A stretch of DNA of 64,000 nt from Hofstenia miamia. Its lineage: Eukaryota; Xenacoelomorpha; Acoela. The notes under the pieces are model-generated. The model did no database searches. It saw only the letters and a program-made list of their open reading frames with translations, and had not been told where the DNA came from. A program made the position numbers and the translations under genes. Position 1 is the first letter of the stretch. Each line of letters starts with the position of its first letter. Positions 22,848 through 33,198 of this stretch are shown piece after piece. The stretch lies in the NCBI GenBank assembly GCA_004352715.1, contig SCFE01000070.1:1877590-1941589 (forward strand), in the 5' to 3' direction.

Positions 22848-23309
22848 CTATTGATGCAGCTGTAGGTGAATGTCTTCCTGCAGTTCAAATGTTGTTTTAA
22901 GTTTCCCTTGCTCCTCTTTGATTTCAATTTCTTCATCTCTCAATTTTATAGTCCTATTCACATAGTTGATGACACATCCATTTTTTGTCAAAAAATCGTC
23001 ACCCAGTATGACCTTGTATGTGAACAGATTGTTATGAGTGTCCACCCCCACCAGTGACTGTTCAATTGTTGTATTTGCAATTCTCATTTGTACTGCATTT
23101 ATTATTCCTTTTGTGTCAATATATTCTCCTGATGCATTAATTAACCATTTATTGCAACTATTCAAATCTTCACATTTAAACCCTAGCTTCATCACACACT
23201 CATCTGTGATTATCAATGTTGCTGTTCCAGTATCAATTGTTGCCTTTGTCATTACTCCATTAATTTCTATTGTTATTGTATTTATTGTGTTAAGATTTGT
23301 CAGAATCAT
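22848..23309 (-). pseudogene. Family A retropepsin domain
   Basis: Open 153-residue segment with the aspartic protease signature ATIDTGTATLIITDE near the N-terminus and DDFLTKNGCVI further on, matching ILGNDFLEWNSCVI in the young element. Unlike the young element, the region after it continues in the same frame (apart from a TAG at 22848) towards the RT linker, which suggests the ancestral protease and RT were one frame. Confidence 0.8.
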
Positions 23310-23344
23310 TATAAATGCGTGGTTTTTATGAGTTGGTGCCCTGA

Positions 23345-24854
23345 CTAGTTTTCTGACTCCTCATTGGTTGGCAATGCTTCGTCCATTTTGTATTCAGATT
23401 CCAATACATCTTTGTCATCATAATATGCTTCATCATCTCTGATTACATTTATTTGTTTGGTGCAGTCTCGTTTTTTGTGACCCTTCTGTCCAAAGCCATA
23501 GCACTTGACATCTTTTTCTCTTACTTTTGTAGTTTTTCCATCCTTCCCTTTGAATTTTATAATCTTTTTCAGTTTTGTGTCATTGTAAGTTTTACTTGGA
23601 GGATATAGTTTGAGATTGTTTCTCCATCTCAGTGTCGCACAGTGCCATGCAGCTTTTTTGTATATTAATGTGTTGTTTTCAATAGTTGCTTGTATGTTGT
23701 CCCCCTTTTGGATCATTCTTTCTAACTTATTGTCTATGTCACACTTTATTTCAAACTGTGTTCTGATACTCTCTGGCATTCCCTTGCAAATATATGAGAA
23801 CAAATCATATTTTGAGTATCTATTTTCCCTTGAGCTCAGCATTAGTAGTTGTTCAACATGTTGGATGTAGTTTCATATATTGTTGGTTTTTTTCATTTTT
23901 GTTGCATTTAGAATTATTTGATATTGGTTCTTAAAACTCTCATTCTCATAATAGTTTATGAAATCATCAATAAGTAGTTTGTAGTTCCTTTTTGTTTCTG
24001 TGTCCAATAGCAGGTAGTGTTGGGAAGCTGTACCTGTCAAGTATAGCAGGAGTCTTGCTGCTGCTGCTTGCTGGCTTACTTTTCTTTCTGCCATTGTTAT
24101 CTTGAACATCTGTCACCATTCAACAAATGTTGGGTTGTGTCCATCTACAGTCCCATTGAATTTGGGTAGTGTTCTTTACAGGGTATTGTATCATTGGTTG
24201 TCGGTTGTGGTAAGATTGAATTTTAATACTTGGGTTTGTTGTGATTCTTTATTGTGTCTTCCTCTTGTAGTTGTGTCATTACTGCTTTCATAATCTAATT
24301 TATGATTTTCTATTTCTCAGTGTCTATGTCTTTGTCCAGCTCTTCATATGTTATTCTTTTGTTAGTGAGCATGTGTGGTGCTTGCAGTTTACTCTCTTTT
24401 CTTGATTGAAATTCCATTTCATGGATCTGTATGTTCCCTCAGTTTTTTCTTCTGTTAACTGTAGCAATCTTAGTTTGTCCTTTAGTTGCTCCAGCTCTCC
24501 TGCCTGTAAATTGTTGTCCTCTATTAACTGTCTGTTTTCTCTTTCCAGTTGCTGATTCCTTTCTTGCCACTGTTGATTCTGTTCCAAGAATTTTTTGTTG
24601 GACTCAGATAATTGTTGTGTGAGGGTTTTAATCTCATTTTGAAATAGTTCACTCTGCTGATCTAGTTCCATTTCCATATTTGATTTGATTTCATTCAAGA
24701 TAATTTTGTTTTGTTGCTCTATCTGCTTGAATTTATCTGTTAACTGCTCAATTTTGTTCTTCAAGAGTGCTTCATTTTCTTGGCTCCTTCTTAACATGCC
24801 AATTATCTCTTGAGGGCTCATCTCTGGGGGTAAGTGTAGAGACTGTAATTTCAC
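23345..24854 (-). pseudogene. Family A gag, three pieces
   Basis: 24854-24351 is coiled coil (ENEALLKNKIEQL, QNEIKTLTQQLSESN). 24109-23873 is capsid-like (MFKITMAERKVSQQAAAARL, YLTGTASQHYLLLD). 23842-23345 holds the rest of capsid (YICKGMPESIRTQFEIKCD) and a zinc knuckle whose second Cys is lost (CYGFGQKGHKKRDC). Frame breaks near 23870 and 24110-24350. A structural gag of a dead copy. Confidence 0.85.
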
Positions 24855-25220
24855 CAGAATATGATTATGATCATGTTGCTCTAGGGGTTACTACCTTGGG
24901 TGCTGCTTTCTTTGCACTGCCTTTTTTCCTTTTGTCATATTTCTTCTTTGGTTCATAGTGGTGCCCCTTCTTTATCATGATTCCAGGATCTTGTTGCAGT
25001 GTACTGGTTTGGGTTTAGGTAACTCTCATTGTTGACTGATTTACTTTTCATGTAGTTGTCCTGTTGCTTAACTTCTATTCTTACTCATAGATATTGTCAC
25101 AGTGTGTGGATTGTTCCACTGAATTATTCTTTTAATTGAAAGAAATTCCTTGTGTTCTGATAAGAAACAACTATCTTAACTCAGGTAAGTAAAAGAAATT
25201 CTTTTCCAAAGGTTGTTGTT
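24855..25220 (-). other. 5' leader, family A long copy
   Basis: Sequence between gag and the primer-binding site. No long open frame, no gene recognised. It is the expected untranslated leader. Confidence 0.5.
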
Positions 25221-25240
25221 CTTGGCTGTCAAGGTCACCA
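25221..25240 (-). promoter_or_regulatory. Primer-binding site, family A long copy
   Basis: Minus strand reads TGGTGACCTTGACAGCC immediately after the LTR end. See the family B site at 43033-43052, which differs at a few bases. Confidence 0.7.
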
Positions 25241-26382
25241 TGTAACATCCTCTAATCAGCATTATTACAGTTCATCCTTTGTTACTCTATAACATTGGCT
25301 GTATATTTGCAGGTAGGGATTTACTAACTAGATACTGTTTAGCTTTTGTATATCTCTGTTAATATAACATAACTAGATTTAACTATTCACTATTTAAGTG
25401 ATGAAGCCATAGAGCATTTTCTCCAATAATCAATAATGAGCATCTGCCTGAAGCTGATCTCCACATCCAGCTTCACTTGTTCACCAAGGATCCATTTTAT
25501 TGAGTTCCACCTCTCAGCTCAATGATATAACATATGTGTACCCTATCCTAGCTCAGTGTATACTTAAGACAAGACACAATTCAAATTAGTCTCTATTTTG
25601 TAAAAGTCTTTCATGAATATGCAACCAGACTTGTTACTAGCTGCTTGATTAATATTACATGAAGCCATTACTGAAATATATTGTCTTTAATAATCAGTTT
25701 AATATCTGGCAGCTTCCTAACCTACATTTACTAATTAGTATATGCTCAGTCACTTTATTGGTCACTTTATAGTCAATAATTTGGATTTAAAATGGTATAG
25801 ATATAATTCTTAGGTTTTGGTCATCCAACTGTATTTTGAATCTATTATTATTAATACATGTACTAAATGATTGGTAGTCAACTAAATGAGAGAAAACCCC
25901 TATACCTAATATAAGTGTACTTTCATGATCTGGCACAAAGACCCTAGAATCAATTTTGTGATGGATCCAGACCACTACTAACCACAACTTTTATTGCTTG
26001 ACATTGTATTAAATAATCAAACTGCATCAATAGTAAAGTGTAAGAATTCCAAATAAAATTCTTTATCAATTGCTTACAGTGTTTCAAATCTATTTATAGT
26101 AATTTTGTAAAAGTACCTGTCAATTTCAAATTTAAACTCTTTGTCTGCTAATATGGCCACTAAAAAAAATGGAAGTGATTTTGCCCCTTCAGTTTTGCCA
26201 AAAGTTTTATTATCAACAGATACTAATCTCTCATAGTTGACACTTATTTCTGCTTGGTTGCATAATTCAAATAATCTAAACTAATTGTATAATTTTACAA
26301 TATTTCTAATCATAATTCTTCTTTAATCTTATTCTCTTGATGATTTGACATTAGCAGCTTAGTTGATTTGGATGATGCTACA
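25241..26382 (-). repeat. Family A 5' LTR, 1142 bp
   Basis: TGTAACATCC at the left, GATGCTACA at the right. It matches the solo LTR 17142-18237 in reverse complement. On its right the sequence changes at once to ORF3 coding sequence in the opposite direction (26383), so this family A element lies inside a family B ORF3. The matching left flank was not found. Confidence 0.85.
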
Positions 26383-27336
26383 ATTAACTATCCCATAACT
26401 ATTGGAACTGCAACATTAAAGAAGAAGGTTGAGTTTGACCTAGTTTAGGTGAATGTGGAGAAGAACATTCTGCTTTGTATACCTCCAACCTGCCTGATGA
26501 CTCTGCTAATCCCACCATCCTGGCAAGTAAAGAAAGGATGTAAAAAGGTGTCAGCGCATCTCTCTGATAAAATTAACTATGTGTTAACTATTTTGAGAGC
26601 TATGCAGACCACTGAGTAAAAGGAAACTAGAGACACTCTGATCAAAGTCAGTAACACTGAGCATGTTTTATTGATGGAAAACTAACTATTAAAGATATAT
26701 TTCATAAAGAGCAACTGATATCCACCCAGTTACAGAAAATTCACAACAAGATCACAACTTTAGATCCAAGAGTTCTCATCCTATTCCAGGCATTGGGTGA
26801 CCTGATGTGGACAAATAACATTGAGAGCCTTACACATTATTATGATGTCATGAAATGGATAGAGATAATCACCATGTTGCAAGCTGAAGTCACTGACCAG
26901 GAAGAGATGACACTTCAACATGTAGATGAGTACTGTTCCTTGTTTATGGATCATGCAATTTGCATGGAGTCATTATGAGAAGTGTTTACCCATTTCTACC
27001 CACACACCTGGATCAGTGCTGAGGATGCTGATACATCTGACACTGATGCACTTATGACGCCTATGATTGCACTGAAGGGCCTCCACCTGTATGAATGTTT
27101 CTATGATACTTTTATGCAGAGATTAAACAACCTACAAATGAATTGCACAATTAGCTCTCATCTACAAGAGATCAAGTTTTTAAGCTTGTGGAGTGAAGCA
27201 GTTACTCAATGAGAGACAATGATGCAAGTCACTAGGCAGCCTAGATATGCCAAAGTCTCATCCTGGCAGTTGAGATGGTGGAGGAAATGCACAAACTCTT
27301 GTCAGGTCCTACAGTCCAACTCCTACCACAAATTTA
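26383..27336 (+). pseudogene. ORF3 relic, C-terminal part, second family B copy
   Basis: Sense remnant starting mid-gene at INYPITIGTA (INYPVTIGMA in the young element). It goes on through LCIPPTCLMTLLIPPSW, INGKLTIKDIF-like, VLILFQALGDLMWTNNIE, MKWIEIITMLQAEV, MTLQHVDEYCSLFMDHA, FYPHTWISAEDADTSDTDA, IALKGLHLYECFYDTF and LLSGPTVQLLPQI. Stops at about 26445, 26619 and 26977. At the site of the young element's TGA this copy has TTG CAA (ML-Q-A). Confidence 0.85.
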
Positions 27337-27353
27337 ACTGGCAATGGGGGGCA

Positions 27354-28160
27354 TGTAGAGTCACTCAGGTTCCCTTTTTTGATTTTATTCTTCTAGTTAT
27401 TCAGGCACTCAGAAATTAGAGTTATGTTGCTGTAATGTCATGATTTTGTGATTTGTTGCTATCAATTTGTATAAATTTCTTTTAAATCAATTTGTCTATT
27501 TTTTTGAGTGCAGTTATTTGATCAAATTATTATTTGTCCCCTTGATCTAAACCAACTTGTGATTGCTTGTTTAAATTTTGCAAGGGAACTCCTATACAAG
27601 TTGTAAACATTAAGCAGGTAATAATTTATGACATTTGTAATAAATACTAAAGCTACTTGTAGCAAATGTAAAATATAATTCATCTTACTCCAATTGCATT
27701 TGGTCTTTTTCAATTTATTTATATTCTAAACTTTTTTAGATTTTGTCATTGATTTTAATTTGATAATTTCTGCTTAAGATCCAGCAACAATTTGGCAGGA
27801 AACTGCACTGGGTCTGGGGCAACAAATAGCTCCTTTAATGGTGACAGCCCAAATCATGGTCTCTTTAGGTTATGGCTACATGTAAGTGTAGGGAATATGA
27901 ACATTTTATTCAATCATTTCACTTTGTAAATGCACTTAACATTAACACACTGCAAATATAATATGCAGTTTTCAAATGTGAATGAACAGAAGTTATGTGC
28001 CTTTTGGTTATTATTGAATTACTGAGCTGAGATAATAGAACTCTGAGATAAATTGTTTATTGAGCTAGAAATTAATACTTGAGACACACAATTAGCACCT
28101 TGGCAAGTAAGAATGGCTTCATGTATATGGCTTTGGCATGATGCTGTGTGAATTGGTCAC
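27354..28160 (+). repeat. Family B 3' LTR, second old copy
   Basis: Follows GCAATGGGGGGCA and starts TGTAGAGTCACTCAGG. It parallels 12827-13550 along its length. A block near 27775 (TTAAGATCCAGCAACAATTTGG, in part) corresponds to minus-strand sequence near 43770 in the young LTR. The right edge is estimated by where similarity to the other copy ends. The remaining sequence to 28340 shows nothing recognisable. Confidence 0.7.
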
Positions 28161-28340
28161 TGCTGGAAGTCTGTTCACTATGGAGTTTCTGTTTTTCTTA
28201 AGTGAATAGATGAACCACAATTGCTTCATTCTTTTGTTGGAATGTGGGTCGCTCTCTACTATGGTAAACTTTGCAACCTTCAATCTTAACTCTTGAGTTT
28301 TGCAGTACTACTAGAGTAGCCAGAGCTCTCTACATTATGT

Positions 28341-28498
28341 TATTAAGAGTCAGAGCAAATTTATTGCGCATTATATGTATACAATATCTACAAACTAACA
28401 CATGAAAAAAGAAAATAAACATGAACAAATTACTACAAATTAATATGTACAATATATAATAATATAGTCAATGTTTGAGTGGATGTTTGTGTGGGTGC
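28341..28498 (-). other. LINE 3' untranslated region
   Basis: A+T-rich stretch after the ORF2 stop. On the minus strand it has AATAAATTTG near its end (28350-28375), a possible polyadenylation signal. The exact 3' end and target duplication were not found. Confidence 0.5.
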
Positions 28499-31400
28499 TC
28501 AATGTTGGATGTATGTTTCGAATGCATGAAGTGTATTACCGTCCCCTAATGTATACTGTTTTATTAGAAGAAATTGTTTCAATTTTTTTCTAAACTTTTT
28601 ATAGTTTTTTTCTATTCGCGTTTCATAATCTAAATTATTCCACAATTTAATTGATATGTGATGGAAGCCATTATAATTTTTATCTAAACTAAAAAATTTT
28701 TGCGATCGCTCATTTAATTTAATATAGTCATTAAGGAAAAGGAGAGATGTTTGTAGAGATTTGAATTTAAATAAGATAGATAGCATATGCATATGAATTT
28801 GATAGAACGGAGATAATATTTTATATTTATTACGATATACTGATGCTTCGTCATGCTTTTGTGCAAAGTTTAGAGTTTTTATACACCAATTAAATGTCTT
28901 TGATAGAAGCATACGATGTTTCGAATTTAGGTTAGTTAAAAGAAAAGAACAGTATTGAAAATGAGACAAACAGAAAGCATGTATCAGTTGTTTATGATAA
29001 TTGCTTGATATTACATTGCGTAAGTGATAAAGATATCTAATGCCTGCAGTCATTTTTTGAATCTTATTCAGTAGAAATTTTTCAAATGTAAATTCATTAT
29101 CTATCTCCACTCCTAAATAACTGACTGATTCACTTTGCTTTATTGACTCATTATTTATCTTTAGTTCTATATCATTTATTAGATTTCTTTGTGCCTTCGG
29201 TGAAAAAATTATAAATTGAGTTTTTTCAATATTTAGTTTCAGTTGATTATTAGTAAAATAATTGTTTAATTTTTCTATATCTGTTTGGAGGTTTTTTGTA
29301 GCATCAAAAGCATTTTTTGCAGTACTTATTAGGCATGTGTCGTCGGCATATTGGTAGATGTCGCTGTGTTTAACATGTTTTATTATATCATTTACAAAAA
29401 TTGCAAATAAAATAGGGCCAAGTACAGTACCTTGGGGCACCCCACGGTCGGTTGTAACATAACTTGATTTTTTACTGTTTAATATTACACGCTGCTGTCT
29501 ATTTTTTAAGAAGTTCATAATTAAATTAATTGAGTTAACACCAAAATTATAATTTATAAGCTTGTCTTGCAAGATATCGAAATTCATTGAATTGAATGCC
29601 TTACTTAAATCTAGTAATGCTACACAACTGCACTTATTATGAGATATATTAGACTTAATTTGTTGCGTGATCGATAAAATTGCGTCCTGGGTGCTATGCC
29701 CAGCACGAAAACCAAATTGCTTATTCGATAGGATGTTTTCAGATTTTAGGAATGCGTTTATTTGAATATACAACAGTTTTTCAAAGAGTTTGCTAAAAGG
29801 ATGTGTAATACAAATGGGTCTATAATTTTTTGCGTTTAGGTTGTCACCTTTTTTATATATAGGAGTTATATCCGATTTTTTTAGTAAGTCTGGAAATTCA
29901 CCATCAATAATACATTGATTAAATGCGATTAACAATTGTTCTCCAAAAATAGGAAAAAAACGTTTAATAATAAAAAATGGGAGATTATAAGAAGCGGTTG
30001 ATTTGTTGGTATCAAGTTTTTTAACAATGTTTTCTAATTCATTGATTGTAGCAAGTCTAAAGGAAAATTGTTTTGATTGTTTGAGATTATCAGAATTTTG
30101 TTTTTTCTTATAGGATGGGAAATTGAAATTTCCAAGTTCTTTGAATGTTGAATTTAAATGATTTAGTATTTGAGTTTTGTCTGTAACGGTAGTATTATTG
30201 ATGTTTAATTCATTTATTTCGGATGAAAGACCTTTAGATTTTCCGATAAATTTATGGATGTATCGCCATTTTTCTCGAGTAGAATTTAATTGGTTAAAGA
30301 ATTTTTGCCGAGCTTTAGTTAAATTTTTTGTTCTTAATTGCTTAATGACTTTCTTTGATTTTTCGTAATTGGTCCAATTAGTCTTTGTCGGCTCGGATTT
30401 CGCAAGATCAAATAATTCTCGTTTAATTGATACAAGTTCATGGACTTGATTATCGTCGGTGTTTGAAAAAGGAAATTTAATTGTTTTAATCTTAACCCGT
30501 CGTTTCTTAATTGGGGCAACAGTGTTTAATGCTTTGTAGATTTCTTTTGCAATGTAATTAACCATTTGAGGTCCAGAATTTAATATGTAAATATAGTTAA
30601 ATGGGATGTTTTTTAAGGCCTTTTCCATTTTTTCATCTGAGTAAGATAAATAGTCTCTTGCATTTATGATTTTAAATTGTTTGCTTTTATTAGTTTTGTT
30701 ACTAATATATGTACACAGTGCATGATCACTAAATGATTCAAAAATTAAAGATTTGAAAGAAACTTCAGAATTAGTAAAAAAGTAATCAATTAAATTGTTC
30801 ATGCGAGTTGGACAAACCGTATTTACACAATGAAGGTTACAAGTAGCACACAATTCATTTATAGAATTTCGTTCATAAGAGTTAAAGTAATTAATATTAA
30901 AGTCACCGAATATATTTAGAGAGTTATAATCATTACATATTTCAGATATTTCGTATATTTTATAATTTAAATATTCGACTAGATAATTTTTATTTGGATT
31001 ATAAGTTATGTTAATCAAATCTTTTTGGAAACAGTTCTCTATTGATTTTATTTCTATCCACAGCGATTCAAATATTTCGTGATTAAGTTCATATTCAGAT
31101 TTACGTGTTGGCTTTAAAGATTTTGGCACAATTATCATAAGTCCACCACCTCTACCTATTCGATTTTTAGTAAAAACCTCAAAATATTGTCGGTCTGGGT
31201 TAAACAAGTTAGGATCGATATCAGGCTTAAGCCAAGTTTCTGTAATTATGAATATTGCATTATTTCCAATTTTTGTTATTAATTTTAAGAAATCGTTTCT
31301 GTTTGCATTAAGACTTCTAGCGTTAATATATATATATTTGAAGTTATCAGAATAGTTTTTTAATTTGGGTTCAATTTCTGTTTCACTTAGCATAGGACCT

Positions 31401-31636
31401 GGATTTGTTTCTATGTCACCAGAAAGGATTAATTTTAAAAGAAAAAAATACCTAGAAAGTTGTTTATAAATCAATGTACTTAATTTGGTAGTACACATGT
31501 AGTAATCAAGATGTGAGTGTTTTCTGTGTTGTGTTTGGATGTGAGCATGTATATAATATATAGTTACATTTCGAAAAGCAAAATATATAACTAAATAATA
31601 AATAAAAAAATTTACCAGTTTGATTGATTTAGGCAT
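28499..31636 (-). CDS. LINE ORF2: hydrophobic leader, 2A motif, AP endonuclease and reverse transcriptase
   Basis: Uninterrupted frame. I prefer the ATG at 31636 (MPKSIKLVNFF), which overlaps the ORF1 stop. The frame is open upstream to an ATG at 31720, and residue numbers below count from 31720. Order: hydrophobic segment 35-57; 2A-type motif GDIETNPGP 101-109; endonuclease with N133 (YINARSLN), E161 (ITETWL), GDFN, TRMNNLIDY and SDH; RT with PIYKKGD, LLDLSKAFNSMN, GVPQGTVLGP and YADD at 791-794; then a C-terminal region with no RNase H seen. All expected catalytic residues are present. It resembles CR1/L2-like non-LTR elements, but the clade is inferred. The lack of any stop in over 1000 codons implies recent activity. 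Product would nick DNA and prime reverse transcription at the target. Confidence 0.9.
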   Translation of the reverse strand: MPKSIKLVNFFIYYLVIYFAFRNVTIYYIHAHIQTQHRKHSHLDYYMCTTKLSTLIYKQLSRYFFLLKLILSGDIETNPGPMLSETEIEPKLKNYSDNFKYIYINARSLNANRNDFLKLITKIGNNAIFIITETWLKPDIDPNLFNPDRQYFEVFTKNRIGRGGGLMIIVPKSLKPTRKSEYELNHEIFESLWIEIKSIENCFQKDLINITYNPNKNYLVEYLNYKIYEISEICNDYNSLNIFGDFNINYFNSYERNSINELCATCNLHCVNTVCPTRMNNLIDYFFTNSEVSFKSLIFESFSDHALCTYISNKTNKSKQFKIINARDYLSYSDEKMEKALKNIPFNYIYILNSGPQMVNYIAKEIYKALNTVAPIKKRRVKIKTIKFPFSNTDDNQVHELVSIKRELFDLAKSEPTKTNWTNYEKSKKVIKQLRTKNLTKARQKFFNQLNSTREKWRYIHKFIGKSKGLSSEINELNINNTTVTDKTQILNHLNSTFKELGNFNFPSYKKKQNSDNLKQSKQFSFRLATINELENIVKKLDTNKSTASYNLPFFIIKRFFPIFGEQLLIAFNQCIIDGEFPDLLKKSDITPIYKKGDNLNAKNYRPICITHPFSKLFEKLLYIQINAFLKSENILSNKQFGFRAGHSTQDAILSITQQIKSNISHNKCSCVALLDLSKAFNSMNFDILQDKLINYNFGVNSINLIMNFLKNRQQRVILNSKKSSYVTTDRGVPQGTVLGPILFAIFVNDIIKHVKHSDIYQYADDTCLISTAKNAFDATKNLQTDIEKLNNYFTNNQLKLNIEKTQFIIFSPKAQRNLINDIELKINNESIKQSESVSYLGVEIDNEFTFEKFLLNKIQKMTAGIRYLYHLRNVISSNYHKQLIHAFCLSHFQYCSFLLTNLNSKHRMLLSKTFNWCIKTLNFAQKHDEASVYRNKYKILSPFYQIHMHMLSILFKFKSLQTSLLFLNDYIKLNERSQKFFSLDKNYNGFHHISIKLWNNLDYETRIEKNYKKFRKKLKQFLLIKQYTLGDGNTLHAFETYIQH
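31394..31420 (-). other. 2A-type ribosome-skipping motif in LINE ORF2
   Basis: Codes for GDIETNPGP, preceded by LLKLILS. It fits the 2A consensus D-(V/I)-E-x-N-P-G-P with the usual hydrophobic upstream context. 2A-like sequences are known near the start of ORF2-type proteins in several animal non-LTR retrotransposons. Skipping would separate an 80-residue leader (if translation starts at 31636) from the endonuclease-RT protein, which would start with Pro. Confidence 0.85.
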
Positions 31637-32672
31637 TTTGAGGATAGATGGGTGGGGTCGGAAGGAGACATCGACGCGTTGAGGAGCTTGTGACTTTTGC
31701 ATAAGAGATATAAGGAGCACGGAATGATGAGAGAGTGATTTGACGTGGACTAAGATGATTCTTTAAGATATGAGTCATTAGCTTGATTCCATTTCGAGAA
31801 AGATGTATCCCATCAAGGGCTAAGAGACTACTGTTGACAGTTCTTCGTGACGATAAGAATTTTTTGAAGACAGGGATGACGTTGAAGTTGCTTGAAGACA
31901 TGCGCGATAGGACTTCGTTGAATTCAGCAATGATGTGATTTCGTTGTAATAGTGAATGTTTGCAGACAGGAGTGATTTCCAAGAAGTAGATGAAGCGTGG
32001 TGAGAATTTGAGACGAATCAGTTCAACTAGATGATTGATATTGGATTTGAAGTTTTGAACATCTGTGGAATGTATGGCATCAATTAGACCAGTATTGAGG
32101 ATAACAGAATTGACGTGAACTTTCGGATATTGTGAGATCTTTTCAGCAAGAAGCCTAGAGTTGTGACCAGGATAAGAATGGATTGAAGTGGTTTGATTAT
32201 GTAGAAGATTATGCGAGCGGACATATTTTAGAATGCTGCTTCCAATGATTAGTGATGATGTGCCAGGTTTGATAGATTTCACTTGTCTTCGCGGGAGAGT
32301 AGAACTTCGTGCTTCATTAGATTTTTTTCTAGGAGACTTGGGCGGATTTTTGAAAGAGACATAGCGATGTTCAGAAGGAGAATCAAACGTTTGCGTAGAA
32401 CATGATGCATTGTTAGAATTAGCTGATTTTGCAGGAGAAGACTGAGTTGAAGCATTAGAGACAGATTTCAATGAACTTTTGAAGAGGAGTAGAAGAGCTT
32501 CAGCGGCGTTTTCTTTGTTGAGTAGAGCGAACATTTGATGAAGCGGCGTTTTCTTTTTATCTTTGATTAAAGAAAACGCCGCATCGAGGGTAGGCGCACC
32601 AGCGAATAGATTATCACGTATCGCTTCTGTGAGCGAGAGTGAGACCCGACCGTCTTCGACCGGAACAGACAT
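31629..32672 (-). CDS. LINE ORF1 with SGNH-esterase-like domain
   Basis: 347 residues, no stop. The N-terminal 130 residues are Ser- and Lys-rich. From about residue 135 there is an SGNH/GDSL-like fold signature: block I SSLIIGSSIL (nucleophile Ser), block II-like PGHNSRLL, block III position occupied by NTGLID instead of the usual GxND, and block V DGIHLSRNG (Asp and His). Esterase domains occur in ORF1 of some CR1-type LINEs. Here the oxyanion Asn of block III is doubtful, so activity is uncertain. The start ATG is directly preceded by an (ATT)n run. Its TAA overlaps the ORF2 ATG (ATGCCTAA). Confidence 0.8.
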   Translation of the reverse strand: MSVPVEDGRVSLSLTEAIRDNLFAGAPTLDAAFSLIKDKKKTPLHQMFALLNKENAAEALLLLFKSSLKSVSNASTQSSPAKSANSNNASCSTQTFDSPSEHRYVSFKNPPKSPRKKSNEARSSTLPRRQVKSIKPGTSSLIIGSSILKYVRSHNLLHNQTTSIHSYPGHNSRLLAEKISQYPKVHVNSVILNTGLIDAIHSTDVQNFKSNINHLVELIRLKFSPRFIYFLEITPVCKHSLLQRNHIIAEFNEVLSRMSSSNFNVIPVFKKFLSSRRTVNSSLLALDGIHLSRNGIKLMTHILKNHLSPRQITLSSFRAPYISYAKVTSSSTRRCLLPTPPIYPQNA

Positions 32673-32693
32673 AATAATAATAATAATAATAAT
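32671..32693. repeat. (TAA)n microsatellite at the LINE start codon
   Basis: Seven or so ATA/TAA units on the plus strand. On the minus strand this is (ATT)n running straight into the ORF1 ATG. It may be part of the 5' UTR or the edge of a 5'-truncated insertion. Confidence 0.75.
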
Positions 32694-32896
32694 TTAGAAC
32701 AAAGAATAATAATAATACCAACAATTATGAGATAAATTGTCTGTCATTACTTCAAATCAACATAGCAAAACCTTTTGACAAAATTTGTTAAGAACAAGCA
32801 TGAATGAGGTCTAAATATCAAAAAAATCAAATGGACATAAACATTTCTCATTTGCATAAAAAGAGTGTTTTTAAGTTGTAATCTAGGCTCAGTGAT
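32694..32896. other. A+T-rich spacer
   Basis: About 200 bases between the LINE and the young LTR element. Nothing recognised. Confidence 0.5.
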
Positions 32897-32900
32897 ATAT

Positions 32901-33179
32901 TGTAGAATCAGTGGCTGGTAGGGAAACTTAACTAGAAACTTAATTGACTCCACAAAAGGTTTAGATAGCGTTTACAGAACAGCCATGATTCCAGAGCAGG
33001 GATTAACGTAGAACTTATAGCATATAGATGTAACATTGGTAATTCATCNAACGAGGGGACACAAAACTAATAGCAACAAACTAATCTCGAAAATAATCAA
33101 AAACGTCGTGGTGACGTCATAATACAGTGAATGTAAATCAAAAGATATAAAGGCACAAAATTCCCCGAGTGACTCTACA
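32901..33179 (-). repeat. 3' LTR of the young family B element, gap-shortened
   Basis: TGTAGAATCAG at the left and GACTCTACA at the right (sense start TGTAGAGTCACTCGGGG). Only 279 bases because a single n at 33049 joins the two ends. By comparison with 43053-44144 about 650 bases are missing. I count four differences, all transitions, from the 5' LTR over roughly 275 comparable bases, so the two LTRs are about 98.5% identical where visible. Confidence 0.9.
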
Positions 33180-33192
33180 CGCCCCCTCTTGC
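33180..33192 (-). promoter_or_regulatory. Polypurine tract of the young element
   Basis: The minus strand reads AAGAGGGGGCG immediately before the 3' LTR start TGTAGAGTC. It lies only a few bases after the ORF3 stop, so ORF3 fills the internal region up to the plus-strand primer. Confidence 0.75.
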
Positions 33193-33198
33193 TCACAT

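Noticed and set aside
1-28160. Satellite array interpretation of the repeated TGTAACATCC words
   Set aside because: Each is the edge of a 1.1-kb LTR next to a PBS, polypurine tract or TSD, not a tandem satellite.
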